Source: Epithemia pelagica
Lineage: Eukaryota > Bacillariophyta > Bacillariophyceae > Surirellales > Surirellaceae
DNA length: 64,000 bases
Assembly: GCA_946965045.2 (NCBI GenBank)
Contig: OX337234.1
Span: forward strand, 3,720,001 to 3,784,000
Direction of reading: 5' to 3'
Both the position numbers and the translations under genes were made by a program. Positions 49,716 to 59,957 of the stretch are shown here, one piece after another; the stretch's first letter is position 1; every line of letters begins with the position of its first letter. The notes below the pieces were generated by a model. It did no database searches. It was not told the origin of the DNA and saw nothing but the letters and a program-made list of their open reading frames with translations.

Positions 49716-50850
49716 TGACGGAGGACGATCTTGCAACGAGTCGAGACCGGTATCCGGCGGTGTTGTTGCCCCAGACGACGAGCCGTCACGGTCACTGGTG
49801 CTTTTTTGTTGATTGATTGATTGATTGACGACGACGACGGATTCCCACTCCCACGACAGATCATACATGTTGCGGGCCGTCTTTGTTCCATGCCGTCTTT
49901 TCGCAAGACTCCATTTTGTCATTGAGGATTCCCAATGGGGCATGACTGAGATTGTCCAGCAGGTATCATCATAGGAGACGTATCCTCGTGTGGTTAAGTC
50001 GTCTCTCAGGGGTTGGTTCCCCGGTTTCGTCCTGATCATGCGTTGTCCATGACGCGGGTGGACTATTGTATGCCTTGGTCCATTCGACTGTACTGGGACG
50101 TAGGATCCGTACCACCATGTCGTCGTCCAACAAAAAACCTTGCACCCTTTGTGGTCTCGTGTCGTCTTGGAACCTCCCACTCCTCTCGTTGTTTATACAC
50201 TGTAACGGCTCGTGTGGTTTGGACGGCGAAGGACACGACTCCAGTGAGAACTACACGGCCACGAGCCAGTTTCGGGCACAACGGGATGCCTTGCGTTTTC
50301 AAGGTCGTTGGGTTCACGGTACATATTGTAGACGGCCCATTCCCTAGTACTGGATGCTAGTCGATGAGTTTCTATGGAGTATGCTCAATTTTAGCTATGT
50401 TTGTTGCCAATCGGGTTTGGGAAACAATACACCAGGCAACATCCCTAGATTGATGGATCTCTTTTTAGTTAGATCGACTTGAGACAATGCGTGCCGGATA
50501 GCAGGGGAGGCAGCGATAGCCCAGTCTTGCAGTTTCTTCCTTTTGCGTCATTCTTTATATCCGCGATCGAACTAGGCGAACAAAGAGACGCACAGTTCCA
50601 ATGGGAGAAGAGCACGGCAGCGATCTCCGCTATTTTATTATTTCAGATTCAAGCTGTTGACACTACCAACGAATACAGCAAAACACGGCCAAGATTGCAG
50701 ACTCTATTTCTGCATCATACTTTCCTTTGTGTGGTCGGCAGAGGGCAGAGGTGTGGGCAACAAAAGTCGTTCTTTGTAAGTTCTTGGTGCAGATCCTCTC
50801 TCTTTCTCTCATCAATAATAAAGACGAGTCCTGTTGGTGTTGGCAAGATC
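49716..50850. other. Spacer between the first and second cysteine-rich pairs
   Basis: Overlapping frames occur on both strands around 49704-50360 (for example 158 codons on the minus strand), but I recognise no domain and cannot choose between them. From about 50360 to 50510 the sequence resembles 46250-46400 (GGAGT(G/A)TGCTCA, ATCGGGTTT, GACTTGAGA), so the upstream region of A1 is part of the duplication. Confidence 0.45.
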
Positions 50851-51417
50851 ATGTTCTTGTTCTTGGTGTCGTTGCTTTCCTTACAGGGGTGGTATGGGCC
50901 CAGGACAACATTGGCGGTGAATCCTGAACGGCTGGAGCCCAACGACCCGAATCATGACAGGATGAAATTCACTCATTTGCGTGCCGTGGCGGACGTGTCG
51001 TCGTCTCCAGTGCAAGCTGAGAACGACCGGTTGCCGACCATGCCGCGCGCTCTCGATCCGGCGGTGGATTGTAGGACCAACGGTGGAAACGACCCTGACC
51101 TATGCCTTTCATTTCTAGAGTGTCATTGGGTACGTGGTTCCTGTAGGGCTTTTTCTTGCAGATACATCAATACTCGACAAGAGTGTCATGCCAGGGAAGC
51201 CCTGTGTTTTTGGCAAGACGACGCGTGTCAGGATGCCCCGTGCCACATCCTCAATGATGCGCAAGTATGCGCCGACAGAGATGGATGTACCTGGGATGCG
51301 ACTATTGGATGCCGGCTCCCGTGTATCGAACTAGGGTTGGACGAATGCTTGGCCGCCGAATCGTGTCGCAAACAAACGTTCATGTATTTGGGCCCGAAAT
51401 GCGTCAACCAACCATGA
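50851..51417 (+). CDS. Secreted cysteine-rich protein A2 (shortened relative of A1)
   Basis: 188 codons from the ATG at 50851. The codon that aligns with the A1 start (ATG AAG ACG) is ATA AAG ACG here (50818), so translation probably begins at the next ATG, which still leaves a signal peptide (FLFLVSLLSLQGWYG, TTLAVN). The mature part carries an A1-like spacer (THLRAVADVSS) and about four cysteine modules (CRYINTRQECHAREALCFWQ, CADRDGCTWD). It stops after CVNQP, while A1 has six more modules. Remnants of further modules are at 51590-51866. A partial second copy is at 55781-56269. Confidence 0.7.
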   Translation: MFLFLVSLLSLQGWYGPRTTLAVNPERLEPNDPNHDRMKFTHLRAVADVSSSPVQAENDRLPTMPRALDPAVDCRTNGGNDPDLCLSFLECHWVRGSCRAFSCRYINTRQECHAREALCFWQDDACQDAPCHILNDAQVCADRDGCTWDATIGCRLPCIELGLDECLAAESCRKQTFMYLGPKCVNQP

Positions 51418-52269
51418 TTCTTCTTGATGATCCAAAAGCCATGAGTCGATGTACAAAAATGCGTCAACAAACCATGATGATTCTGGATTGATGATCCAAT
51501 ATGGGCCATAATGATTCAATGTCCAACACATTGTGGATGTATCCAACCCACCAAGCAACGAAACAATGGTGTACGCTCGGACGCCACCACTGTTCTTTGA
51601 ATGATCAAGGTCGTGTGTGTCAAGATGGTTGCAAGTTCATCACTGAGTGGGACACATGTGAGGAGCGATCCGACTGTTCTTGGTCATCCTCGGGAGGAGG
51701 AACGTCCTTGCAGTGACATTGGTAGTTCAAAAGGTTGTACAGGACGTTGTACTTGGGATACGGACAGTGGTACATGCGAACCCTCCTCGTGTTACAATCT
51801 CGGGTCATAAGAATGCCCAAAGGAAGACGCGTGTGAATGGGATGGTTTGTTCGAGGATGCTGCTTGATGATCCAAAAGGGACACGATGCGATCCGCAACA
51901 TATTGGAGTTGCAGCAAGCAACGAAGTAATACAAGACAACCATGGGTACCTTCAATTGACAACATCTACAACCACCCTAGCACTCTATACCATAACAGGC
52001 ACCATATACAGATTATATAATATCTCCAATCCATCACCGCTCACACCGTAGCTAAATTGGAAAGGACTCCGCATTGTCTTTGTATTCCATACGAAAATTG
52101 TGTATTTACCATGAAGCATCATCATAGGAGGGTATAGGGGGCATCCCATGGTGGACTTGAACGCCGTGATGAATGCCTAGATTGCAAATAATAGATGTAT
52201 GGCATAGCTATATCCGCGATCCAGGGGCGATCCATAGTCTGGTGCTGTAATAGATTGAGCAACTTTCGC
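50928..52269 (+). repeat. 1.34-kb direct repeat, left copy
   Basis: Begins in the A2 gene at ACGGCTGGAGCCC and ends GAGCAACTTTCGC. The right copy is 55780-57118 with only scattered substitutions and small indels. The two copies bracket the non-LTR element at 52270-55779. Confidence 0.95.
51590..51866 (+). pseudogene. Decayed C-terminal cysteine modules behind A2
   Basis: Fragments in two frames match the end of A1: CQDGCKFITEWDTCEERSDC with SWSSS (A1: CQYGCKSITLQQDCASRSDC), then, after a frameshift, CEPSSCYNLGS, a stop, and ECPKEDACEWDGLFEDAA (A1: CQYLGSEECLLEDACEWD). Thus A2 was once longer. The copy at 56442-56718 has Glu-Glu where this copy has the stop. Confidence 0.75.
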
Positions 52270-55200
52270 ACAATTTCGTGGCAGACGAAATTGAAAGTGC
52301 CCTAGTTTCTGCTCCTTTAAAGATACTTTCTGCTGTCTCGTAGCTTTTGTACTGAGCCTTACACACCAGAAAGTGTGTGTGGGCCGTATCGGAACGCCGA
52401 CGACCATGGCCGATCCTCCTCCTGCCGCCGTTGCTTCTACAAGAGCTAATGATACTACTATGTCGGATAACAACTCTAGTGTTCAGTTTCGCAATGACGA
52501 TACGGCAAACGGGAATGATAATCGCGCTTCTACAACAGAGAAACAACACAACGCCACTGACGACGACGATGCAAGTGCAGCAACGGCAACGACTACCCAC
52601 CAACCGATTGTGTATGAAGGTGATGAAGAAGAATACACCATTAAATTTGTCTTCCGCCCGCAAGACGACCAAGCTAACAATCAAGTCGCCAAGCATCACT
52701 ATGCTATCTTACAGATCATCGCCAAGGTCTATCCTGAAGTGAAAATATATGATAACCGTGGAGCACACTTGAAGGCGAAAAGGATCGAGTCATTGAAAAC
52801 CTACTCCGCATATTTACGACACTTTGACTTGCATTATTCCAAAGGCAACAAGAGCAAGAATCGATCTGCGATTTACGTGGTGATACATCGATTTTTATCG
52901 CGAATTCCAATTCATGAGGTCAGAAAACATTTCTCGGTGCAAGAAAAACTGAAATCCGGTACCGCAAAAATGACAAGGCACATGTGGAGAGAAGACGAAA
53001 CAAGAATTTCGAATCTTGGATTCTTCGTTGGGTACGACCCAAGCAATATCTTGCCAGAAGATATGCATGACATCGTCGAGAACAAGATCATTAACCAAAC
53101 AGGCACGCCCAAGAAAAGGATTCCTAAATTCTGTTGCAATTACTCTTCCCCGATTCTGTATGACAAGGACACCGACGACAGATATGTAACGAAAGCGTTC
53201 GACCTCCAGTGCCGGCAAAGCGACGCCAAAGCACTTTTGGACATTCTTCATGCAACCTACGTTGAAGATCCAGATTTTGTCTTCCATCGATCAAGGCATA
53301 CTCACAAGCAACTATACATCAACGCAATGAAGGAACAGAATGCCTATTTACGCGACTGCCGAATCATCCCCATTGCAGGCATACATCCCGCGATTATGTG
53401 GACTCTGGGCGACAAGCTATGCGAATTCGAAGGAGTGATACGTGTTACAAAACACAAAGACAGTGATCTGAAAGGACGGTTCAACGTACATACAAGTGAA
53501 CCACATTTCAACGATCTAAAAGGACGGTTCAGGAGAGAACGAGCATCACTTGTCCAATTTGAGAGGAACAACCACAATTTGAATCTCCAGCCATATGAGG
53601 ATGGAGGACCGAGATTAGCTTTCAAGATTAACAATCAAGGCGAAGAGGAAGACGAAGAGTCCGCAAACACATCACACGCAGGCTCTTATGCGACCTACAT
53701 GACTGCCATGAATGAAAGATACGCCAGAGCAGCAGAAGAATCAGATGAAGGCTCGCTAACAAGCCCACCAGTGTCAACAGGACCAGTTACTCAGGCATGG
53801 ACAAGTAGTGTACCGATCGAAACTGTTGTTGCATCTAAGACCGATTACTCAATCAAAAGCCAAGTGAGTCAAGAAGAATACGATCGCATGAAGACGGACC
53901 TTACCTCCAAAGTCGAAGAAGTAGAAGACAAATTTTGCGCGTTTGTGGAAGAGCAACGTATGAAACAAGATCAAGAACGTGACGCCTTAGTACAATCTAT
54001 TATGGCAGCAGTCCAACAACAAGTTGCTGCATCGATTCAACAACAGATGCAAATGCATCCAGCACCGGTTCCTTTCTATCCACAACAACAACCACCACAA
54101 CAAGTACATCATCACCAACAACTACCAACTGCTCCAGGTCACCATCCGGGAATGTACCAAGCTCCTCAAAATCGAATGATGCCACCACCACCGATGCCAC
54201 AACAACAACAATATACTTCACACCAAATGCCACCACAATTTCAGGTACAAAGCCAACCAAGCTCGCCGATACAGCCTCATCAGCTCCACCCAATGGATCA
54301 TGAACCAGCTACTGGACATTATACTCACGAACAACAACAACAACAACACACTACAAACTATCAACAACAAATCAACCCTCCGAATAGGAGCCACAACGAA
54401 ATGGGTCTACAGCCATCGAGCGACCCCCAGCAGCAGGCCACGCCAAATCTAGACGTGAGCATGGTCCAACCAAACTCGCCCTTGCAAGCGGACGGGTCGT
54501 TGGCCGACAGAAGCATGTTTAGTCATGAGTCGAAATCATAACTTACCGGAGATTAACAACTACATAAACCACAATCATCATCACTTCGCAACTATGCCAG
54601 AACCCACACAACAGGAAGACTTTCCTGATCTATTCCACGACACACTCCAACACAATTTAACCACACAAGAAACATTCAAATTCGACGAACCAATTGGAAT
54701 ACTATCACAAGAAAAAGATGACAATACTTTTCAAGTATTTGGGAGCAATCCTAATGGATTGACTCTGGGGCATGATGGAGGAGACTTCGCAGAGCTATGT
54801 TTGGAAATGAGTAACTCGCAAGTTGATACATGGTGCATCTATGAAACAAAATTGGATACAACACAGCACAATGTGCGAAACAAATTACACAATACAATAC
54901 GGAAACAAACAGAACACTCACGCATCGTCTATGGGAGTAGTTCGATTTCAACAGTAAGAGGACGAACCTATAAACCAGGAGGGATACTACAAGTCACACA
55001 AGGTCAGACTACTGGACGAGTAGTGAAACAGGGACAAGATTCTATGGGAAGATGGGCTTATCAAGTGTTTTCGTGCAGAGGCCATAAAACTTTGACAGTG
55101 ATCACTGCTTATCAAGTTTGTCATCAGACATTAATCGACGAAACAACGCAGAGGAGACGCTCCTTTACTGCCTCGGCACAACAAGTTTCAATGCTCCGAC

Positions 55201-55779
55201 AAATGAATCGCACGTGTACTCCTCGAGAGGCATTTATCCAAGATCTAGGAGCCTTTATTCAAGAAAGAGCTGCTTGCAACTCAGGCATTCTATTAATCGG
55301 TGACTTCAACGAAGCACTCTCAGATTCCTTCTCAGGCATGTCGAAACTATGTTCCGACAATAACCTACAAGATCTCATGTGGCAAATACTCGGGACCACT
55401 GACTTTGGAACTCATGCGAAAGGCCGAGAGAGAATCGACTATGTTTTGTGCAGCGATTGGGTAGCTTCAGCTGTCAAGAATGGATACTACGAAGCATTTG
55501 GATACCGCCCAAAGGGTGATCACCGCAACATCATGATAGATTTTGATATCGAAAAACTGTTTGGAAATCGTACTCAACCATTGGGACCAATCTCCAGTCG
55601 AGATTTCACAAGCCAAGACAAATCTTCCAATAGGAAGTATATTGAAGCGAAGCATCGATACTGTCGTGATCACAATTTCGGACGTAGACTTGCAGCTTTA
55701 CAAGAAGAATGGGATCCCGAGGAAGCTGAAAAACTAGACAAAGATTGGCAACGGGCTGGCGAGTATGCTGCGAAACAAT
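52270..55779 (+). mobile_element. Non-LTR (LINE-like) retroelement, 3'-truncated, between direct repeats
   Basis: Two overlapping plus-strand ORFs, ORF1 (52406-54541) and an endonuclease ORF2 (54525 onward), have the order of a LINE. ORF2 stops being element sequence at about 55780, where the second copy of the 1.34-kb repeat begins, so the reverse transcriptase and the 3' end are missing. The element starts near ACAATTTCGTGG after the left repeat. Loss of the 3' end cannot come from ordinary target-primed insertion, which trims the 5' end. Confidence 0.8.
52406..54541 (+). CDS. ORF1 of the non-LTR element
   Basis: 711 codons from the ATG at 52406 in good context (ACCATGG). The N-terminal 90 residues are Ala/Thr/Asp-rich. 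Residues 90-400 look globular (EEYTIKFVFRPQDDQANNQ, FLSRIPIHEVRKHFSVQE, HMWREDETRISNLGFFVG, IIPIAGIHPAIMWTLGDK). Then come a short helix predicted to coil (EEYDRMKTDLTSKVEEVEDK) and a Gln/Pro/His-rich tail. I do not recognise the domain and see no zinc knuckle. ORF1 proteins of LINEs bind the element RNA; that role is inferred from position. It overlaps ORF2 by 17 bases in another frame, which suggests reinitiation. Confidence 0.75.
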   Translation: MADPPPAAVASTRANDTTMSDNNSSVQFRNDDTANGNDNRASTTEKQHNATDDDDASAATATTTHQPIVYEGDEEEYTIKFVFRPQDDQANNQVAKHHYAILQIIAKVYPEVKIYDNRGAHLKAKRIESLKTYSAYLRHFDLHYSKGNKSKNRSAIYVVIHRFLSRIPIHEVRKHFSVQEKLKSGTAKMTRHMWREDETRISNLGFFVGYDPSNILPEDMHDIVENKIINQTGTPKKRIPKFCCNYSSPILYDKDTDDRYVTKAFDLQCRQSDAKALLDILHATYVEDPDFVFHRSRHTHKQLYINAMKEQNAYLRDCRIIPIAGIHPAIMWTLGDKLCEFEGVIRVTKHKDSDLKGRFNVHTSEPHFNDLKGRFRRERASLVQFERNNHNLNLQPYEDGGPRLAFKINNQGEEEDEESANTSHAGSYATYMTAMNERYARAAEESDEGSLTSPPVSTGPVTQAWTSSVPIETVVASKTDYSIKSQVSQEEYDRMKTDLTSKVEEVEDKFCAFVEEQRMKQDQERDALVQSIMAAVQQQVAASIQQQMQMHPAPVPFYPQQQPPQQVHHHQQLPTAPGHHPGMYQAPQNRMMPPPPMPQQQQYTSHQMPPQFQVQSQPSSPIQPHQLHPMDHEPATGHYTHEQQQQQHTTNYQQQINPPNRSHNEMGLQPSSDPQQQATPNLDVSMVQPNSPLQADGSLADRSMFSHESKS

Positions 55780-55780
55780 A
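54525..55780 (+). CDS. ORF2 of the non-LTR element: endonuclease domain only
   Basis: About 418 codons from the ATG at 54525. After 65 residues comes an exonuclease-endonuclease-phosphatase (AP-type) domain: FGSNPNGL, WCIYETKLD, GILLIGDFNEAL, RIDYVLCSDW and GDHRNIMIDF hold the expected Asn, Glu, Asp-Asn, Asp and His. It should nick target DNA. The frame then runs into the duplicated A2 segment and ends at 55817 after a few foreign residues. The reverse transcriptase that normally follows in the same ORF is absent, so the element cannot copy itself. Confidence 0.85.
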
Positions 55781-56269
55781 CGGCTGGAGCCCAACGACCC
55801 GAATCATGACAGGATGAAATTCACTCATTTGCGTGCCGTGGCGGACGTGTCGTCGTCTCCAGTGCAAGCTGAGAACGACCGGTTGCCGACCATGCCGCGA
55901 GCGCTCGATCCGGCGGTGGATTGTAGGACCAACGGTGGAAACGACCCTGACCTATGCCTTTCATTTCTAGAGTGTCATTGGGTACGTGGTTCCTGTAGGG
56001 CTTTTTCTTGCAGATACATCAATACTCGACAAGAGTGTCATGCCAGGGAAGCCCTGTGTTTTTGGCAAGACGACGCGTGTCAGGATGCCCCGTGCCACAT
56101 CCTCAATGATGCGCAAGTATGCGCCGACAGAGATGGATGTACCTGGGATGCGACTATTGGATGCCGGCTCCCGTGTATCGAACGAGGGTTGGACGAATGC
56201 TTGGCCGCCGAATCGTGTCGCAAACAAACGTTCATGTATTTGGGCCCGAAATGCGTCAACCAACCATGA
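55781..56269 (+). pseudogene. 5'-truncated second copy of A2
   Basis: The A2 frame from the RLEPNDPNHDRMKF position to the stop is kept with a single residue change seen (CIELGL to CIERGL). The promoter, start codon and signal peptide are missing because the duplication begins inside the gene. The frame is open a little upstream into retroelement sequence but without an ATG. It is unlikely to be secreted even if expressed. Confidence 0.85.
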
Positions 56270-56441
56270 TTCTTCTTGATGATCCAAAAGCCATGAGTCG
56301 ATGTACAAAAATGCGTCAACAAACCATGATGATTCTGGATTGATGATCCAATATGGGCCATAATGATTCAATGTCCAACACATTGTGGATGTATCCAACC
56401 CACCAAGCAACGAAACAATGGTGTACGCTCGGACGCCACCA

Positions 56442-56718
56442 CTGTTCTTTGAATGATCAAGGTCGTGTGTGTCAAGATGGTTGCAAGTTCATCACTGAGT
56501 GGGACACATGTGAGGAGCGATCCGACTGTTCTTGGTCATCCTCGGGAGGAGGAACGTCCTTGCAGTGACATTGGTAGTTCAAAAGGTTGTACAGGGCGTT
56601 GTACCAGGGATACGCACAGTGGTACATGCGAACCCTCCTCGTGTGACAATCTCGGGTCAGAAGAATCCCCAAAGGAAGACGCGTGTGAATGGGATGGTTT
56701 GTTCGAGGATGCTGCTTG
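56442..56718 (+). pseudogene. Second copy of the decayed cysteine modules
   Basis: The duplicate of 51590-51866. Here the last part reads CEPSSCDNLGSEESPKEDAC with EWDGLFEDAA, without the stop seen in the left copy, although Cys is replaced by Ser in EESPKED. Confidence 0.7.
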
Positions 56719-57292
56719 ATGATCCAAAAGGGACACGATGCGATCCGCAACATATTGGAGTTGCAGCAAGCAACGAAGTAGTACAAGACAACCATGGGTA
56801 CCTTCAATTGACAACATCTACAACCACCCTAGCACTATGTACCATAACAGGCACCATATACATATATAATATCTCCAATCCATCACCGCTCACACCGTAG
56901 CTAAATTGGAAAGGACTCCGCATTGTCTTTGTATTCCATACGAAAATTGTGTATTTACCATGAAGCATCATCATAGGAGGGTATAGGGGGCATCCCATGG
57001 TGGACTTGAACGCCGTGATGAATGCCTAGATTGCAAATAATAGATGTATGGCATAGCTATATCCGCGATCCAGGGGCGATCCATACTCTGGTGCTGTAAT
57101 AGATTGAGCAACTTTCGCGTGTGGGCGTTTGACATTGCTCCTTTGGGGTTGTGGTGGTCCAGAGGAGTGTCATTCAAAGACAATATCGTTCTTTGGTATC
57201 TATGCCTTGTACAGGTTGTTTGCCGAATAACGAGCGTTGTGGAGTTTGTGGCGAGTACAATCTTCCTCATTTTTCTCCTCCTTCTTGTCAAC

Positions 57293-57838
57293 ATGGCGAC
57301 GACGACGATGACGGTCACAAGACCATGGACCTCGGTATGGTTTCTCCTGTTTGGTTGCTGCATGACTTTGCTCTTTCTTGCATTTGGGTTACATGGTTCA
57401 CACACGACATTCTTGGTTGCCTCCCATGTGATTCAACAAGCCAGCTACCAAGACGAGGGACAACAGAAGGTTGCAATGCCTCTAGCAGAGCCACACATCG
57501 GCGACGGCAATATTACAACCTTTCAACTACGCGGCTTGCAACAACAAGAACAAGAACGATACCCACACAAGTTGCACTTGGCGCCACCACATGTGCCCCC
57601 TCCGAAACTGGTCTTGAAAAACAAGGACAATCCGACGGGCAAGGATCAATTTTGCAACAGTTACAAAACCAAGGATACTTGCTTGAATACAAGGGGTCGT
57701 TGCGAATGGTTTCCCGCCGAATATTGTGCCATTTCCTGTCAAACCTTCATCAAGGAATCCAGTTGCATCATTTTGGATATTAGTTGTCGATGGGTGGACG
57801 GCCAAGGATGCATTCGCAAAAAGAGACCACGAGAATAA
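57293..57838 (+). CDS. Membrane-anchored cysteine-rich protein B2
   Basis: 181 codons from the ATG at 57293. A hydrophobic anchor near residues 14-33 (VWFLLFGCCMTLLFLAFGLH) is followed by the Gln-rich part and HKLHLAPPHVPPPKLVLK, then two cysteine modules (FCNSYKTKDTCLNTRGRCEW, CAISCQTFIKESSCII, CRWVDGQGC) and a basic end KKRPRE. It is the duplicate of B1 at 48583. All module cysteines are kept, so it is probably functional. Its upstream region up to 57118 is part of the right 1.34-kb repeat. Confidence 0.8.
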   Translation: MATTTMTVTRPWTSVWFLLFGCCMTLLFLAFGLHGSHTTFLVASHVIQQASYQDEGQQKVAMPLAEPHIGDGNITTFQLRGLQQQEQERYPHKLHLAPPHVPPPKLVLKNKDNPTGKDQFCNSYKTKDTCLNTRGRCEWFPAEYCAISCQTFIKESSCIILDISCRWVDGQGCIRKKRPRE

Positions 57839-58864
57839 AGAGAATACCATGTCGCATCAACCACAACAGCAACAGGACATTCACAGAAGAATGTATGTGT
57901 GTAAAAACACATTGTAGAACGTGTCTTGGAGAATTGGGTATCCTCTCCTGAAACAGTTAGGGACAATGTAATACATCATAACTAAGGGTAAAGGACACCG
58001 AGCAAAGAACGACCACAACGACACAATCTAGTGTGAATGGTTGTCGTCCATTTAGAGAACCCTTGACCACTCACACGCGCGAGAACAAAGGAGAATACAC
58101 AAGACTGTCTGTTTGGCCCAACTCTCCAACGACCCCTAGACTCGTAGGTTGCCTTTGTGGTATCCAACCCATGTCATTATCGGTGGGCTTGCGTTGGCTG
58201 CCTGGTTGTTGGACGACACGGTGAGGATGGATGGGCTGATAGATACAGCTGGATATGAGCGTTGGTTTGCAGATTGGGTTTCGGTTGTGTCTGGAACCGA
58301 GAGAGAGAATGCGCGTAGAATCGATCGTATGGATCTAGCTAGTGTGGCATTGCTGCTAGAGAGACCGTCCAGACAATGACATGTCCACACTCGATCCAAT
58401 CTCGAATATACTCTCGTCCTTCTTTTCTAGAGGTAGAGAGGAGAAGGAGAAGACTATATTATGTCTCGCAATGCGTTTCGTTCTAAGAGTACCACTACGA
58501 TAGTACGAATAGCTATTGCCTATATTTTAGGGGCGATCCAATGGCGAATCAAGATCTTCGCGGATTCAAAGTTCAAACTTTTGGATCGTTTCGGCGTAAC
58601 AAGGATTGACGACGTGAGCATCTGACGTGGCTGAGCATCTGAAAAGCTGCAAATAACAACCATAATAATAGTAGTGGTCAAGACGCTTCAGTTTTCAGTT
58701 GTTTGGTTTGCCATACTCATTTTCAAGAGAAAGAGGGACTGTAATAAAAGGAAGAAGGGGAAGCGAAGGAGAACGGATCTGTTGCCAGAAGACGAACATT
58801 ATTGTATTATCATTATTAACCGTATCCGAACAACAAGAAGGCCCTCCGAATCATCATCATCATC
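57839..58864. other. Spacer with one possible exon
   Basis: Only 58149-58379 (+) looks possibly coding: it reads WYPTHVIIGGLALAAWLLDD, then GYERWFADWVSVV and ERENARRIDRMDLASVAL to a stop. It has no ATG but follows a CGTAG that could be a splice acceptor. No matching first exon was found and no family is recognised. The remainder holds nothing I can support. Confidence 0.3.
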
Positions 58865-59238
58865 ATGATCCAGACAACAGTTTCGTGGATCAAGCCATTT
58901 CTCCTGGCGAGCATCGTGTTGTTGCTATGGTGTGCTCCTGCGGCATTGGCAGCCACGGCCTTGAACGACCATGAGGGAGAGATCCTCCAAGGAAGGACAG
59001 AGTCATCATCCTCCTCCAGCCTACGAGGTGTACCGTCCAATCGGCCGTGAAGCGAGTGGATCGTCTTAATCTCGACACGCCCAGCCCTCCTCCAAAGTGC
59101 AGCAATTGTGATGATCCTCCACGCACCACCTCGTGCTTCGATCTCGACGAAAGGTACTGTAAGCGGAATCCCGATTGTCAGTGGGGAGGGAGTTCCTATG
59201 CACCTTGTGACGTTCCAGGTGATTGTCCCTTTATTTGA
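58865..59238 (+). pseudogene. Small secreted cysteine-rich protein C, frameshifted
   Basis: The first frame (ATG at 58865) gives a signal peptide, KPFLLASIVLLLWCAPAALA, and runs to a stop at 59050 (LRGVPSNRP). The next frame, overlapping by four bases, continues as LNLDTPSPPPKCSNCDDPPR with CFDLDERYCKRNPDCQWGG and CDVPGDC, one module of the A/B cysteine type. The candidate GT-AG pairs I tried (59028-59084, 59028-59102) do not restore the frame, so a one-base indel is more likely. If real, the gene is broken; a sequencing error is possible. Confidence 0.55.
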
Positions 59239-59957
59239 TTGAAGAGGCAGGGCCCCAAGAGAATTGACCATTGGACACACTTTTGCACAAGGCACAAGAT
59301 ATGGGATACGACCCACACAGAATCATCCTCTATTTTCAGTGACACAGTTTCTCTACCATAAAAATAAAAGCCTTTTGCTTTGCGACACCTATGCAAACCC
59401 CTTCAAGGTGTGTGTCTATACATCGTCCGTTGGTTCGCACGGTTGTTGGGAAACGGTGTGTTGTTGGGTGAGGCGATTTGGGGCCATTCCTCTATACAAG
59501 AGAGCCGTGATTTTGGTAATTGCTCACTCCGAACGGTTCATTCACGGTCGTCCAGGGGCTTTCTCTGGAGAAGAAGACTATACCGACAACCTCGTGTGGC
59601 TCTGGTTCCATAGTCCTAATTCTGTTCTTCCCTCCACAGTATGCAGCGACGACTATCTCAATGATTCTAGAGCTAGAGAAGGACTCGCTTACTTTTTGGT
59701 AGGTAGCTTTTGCTATAGGAGTAGATTCCAGATCGAACGCGTTTAGATCGCTCTTATTTTCTCGCGATCTTTTGGCAATCATCACAATCTATCACAATGT
59801 CTTTCCAGGGTATCCTCAACGCGACAACCCCGACAATAACTACGACTACGACTACGACTACTACATTGTCACCTCTCTCTGGATCTCTCTCTGTTGTCTC
59901 CAATTTTTTCTTGCCACAAACCAAAGGTTGGGACTCTGACAACAAACAGAGAAAAGA
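59239..59957. other. Spacer; no supported gene
   Basis: A plus-strand frame of 160 codons (59264-59746) has no ATG at its start, no domain pattern and erratic composition. A GACTAC run is present near 59833-59860. Confidence 0.45.

Larger units (their letters stand above)
55780..57118 (+). repeat. 1.34-kb direct repeat, right copy
   Basis: Partner of 50928-52269. Both junctions are sharp: ORF2 of the retroelement before it, and GTGTGGGCGTTTG, the B2 upstream region, after it. Differences from the left copy include a four-base indel near 56862 and about a dozen substitutions. Confidence 0.95.

Noticed and set aside
49704-50360. Genes on either strand between B1 and A2
   Set aside because: Frames on both strands overlap, none has a recognisable domain, and there is nothing to choose between them.
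50928-57118. 1.34-kb repeats as LTRs of the element between them
   Set aside because: They contain part of the host A2 gene and its 3' region, have no TG...CA ends, and the enclosed genes are of non-LTR type.
58149-58379. Small membrane protein such as a respiratory-complex subunit
   Set aside because: There is a plausible helix but no ATG, no first exon and no family motif; kept only as a possible exon in the spacer note.
59028-59084. A 57-nt intron to explain the frame change in gene C
   Set aside because: Its length is a multiple of three, so splicing it out does not correct the frame.
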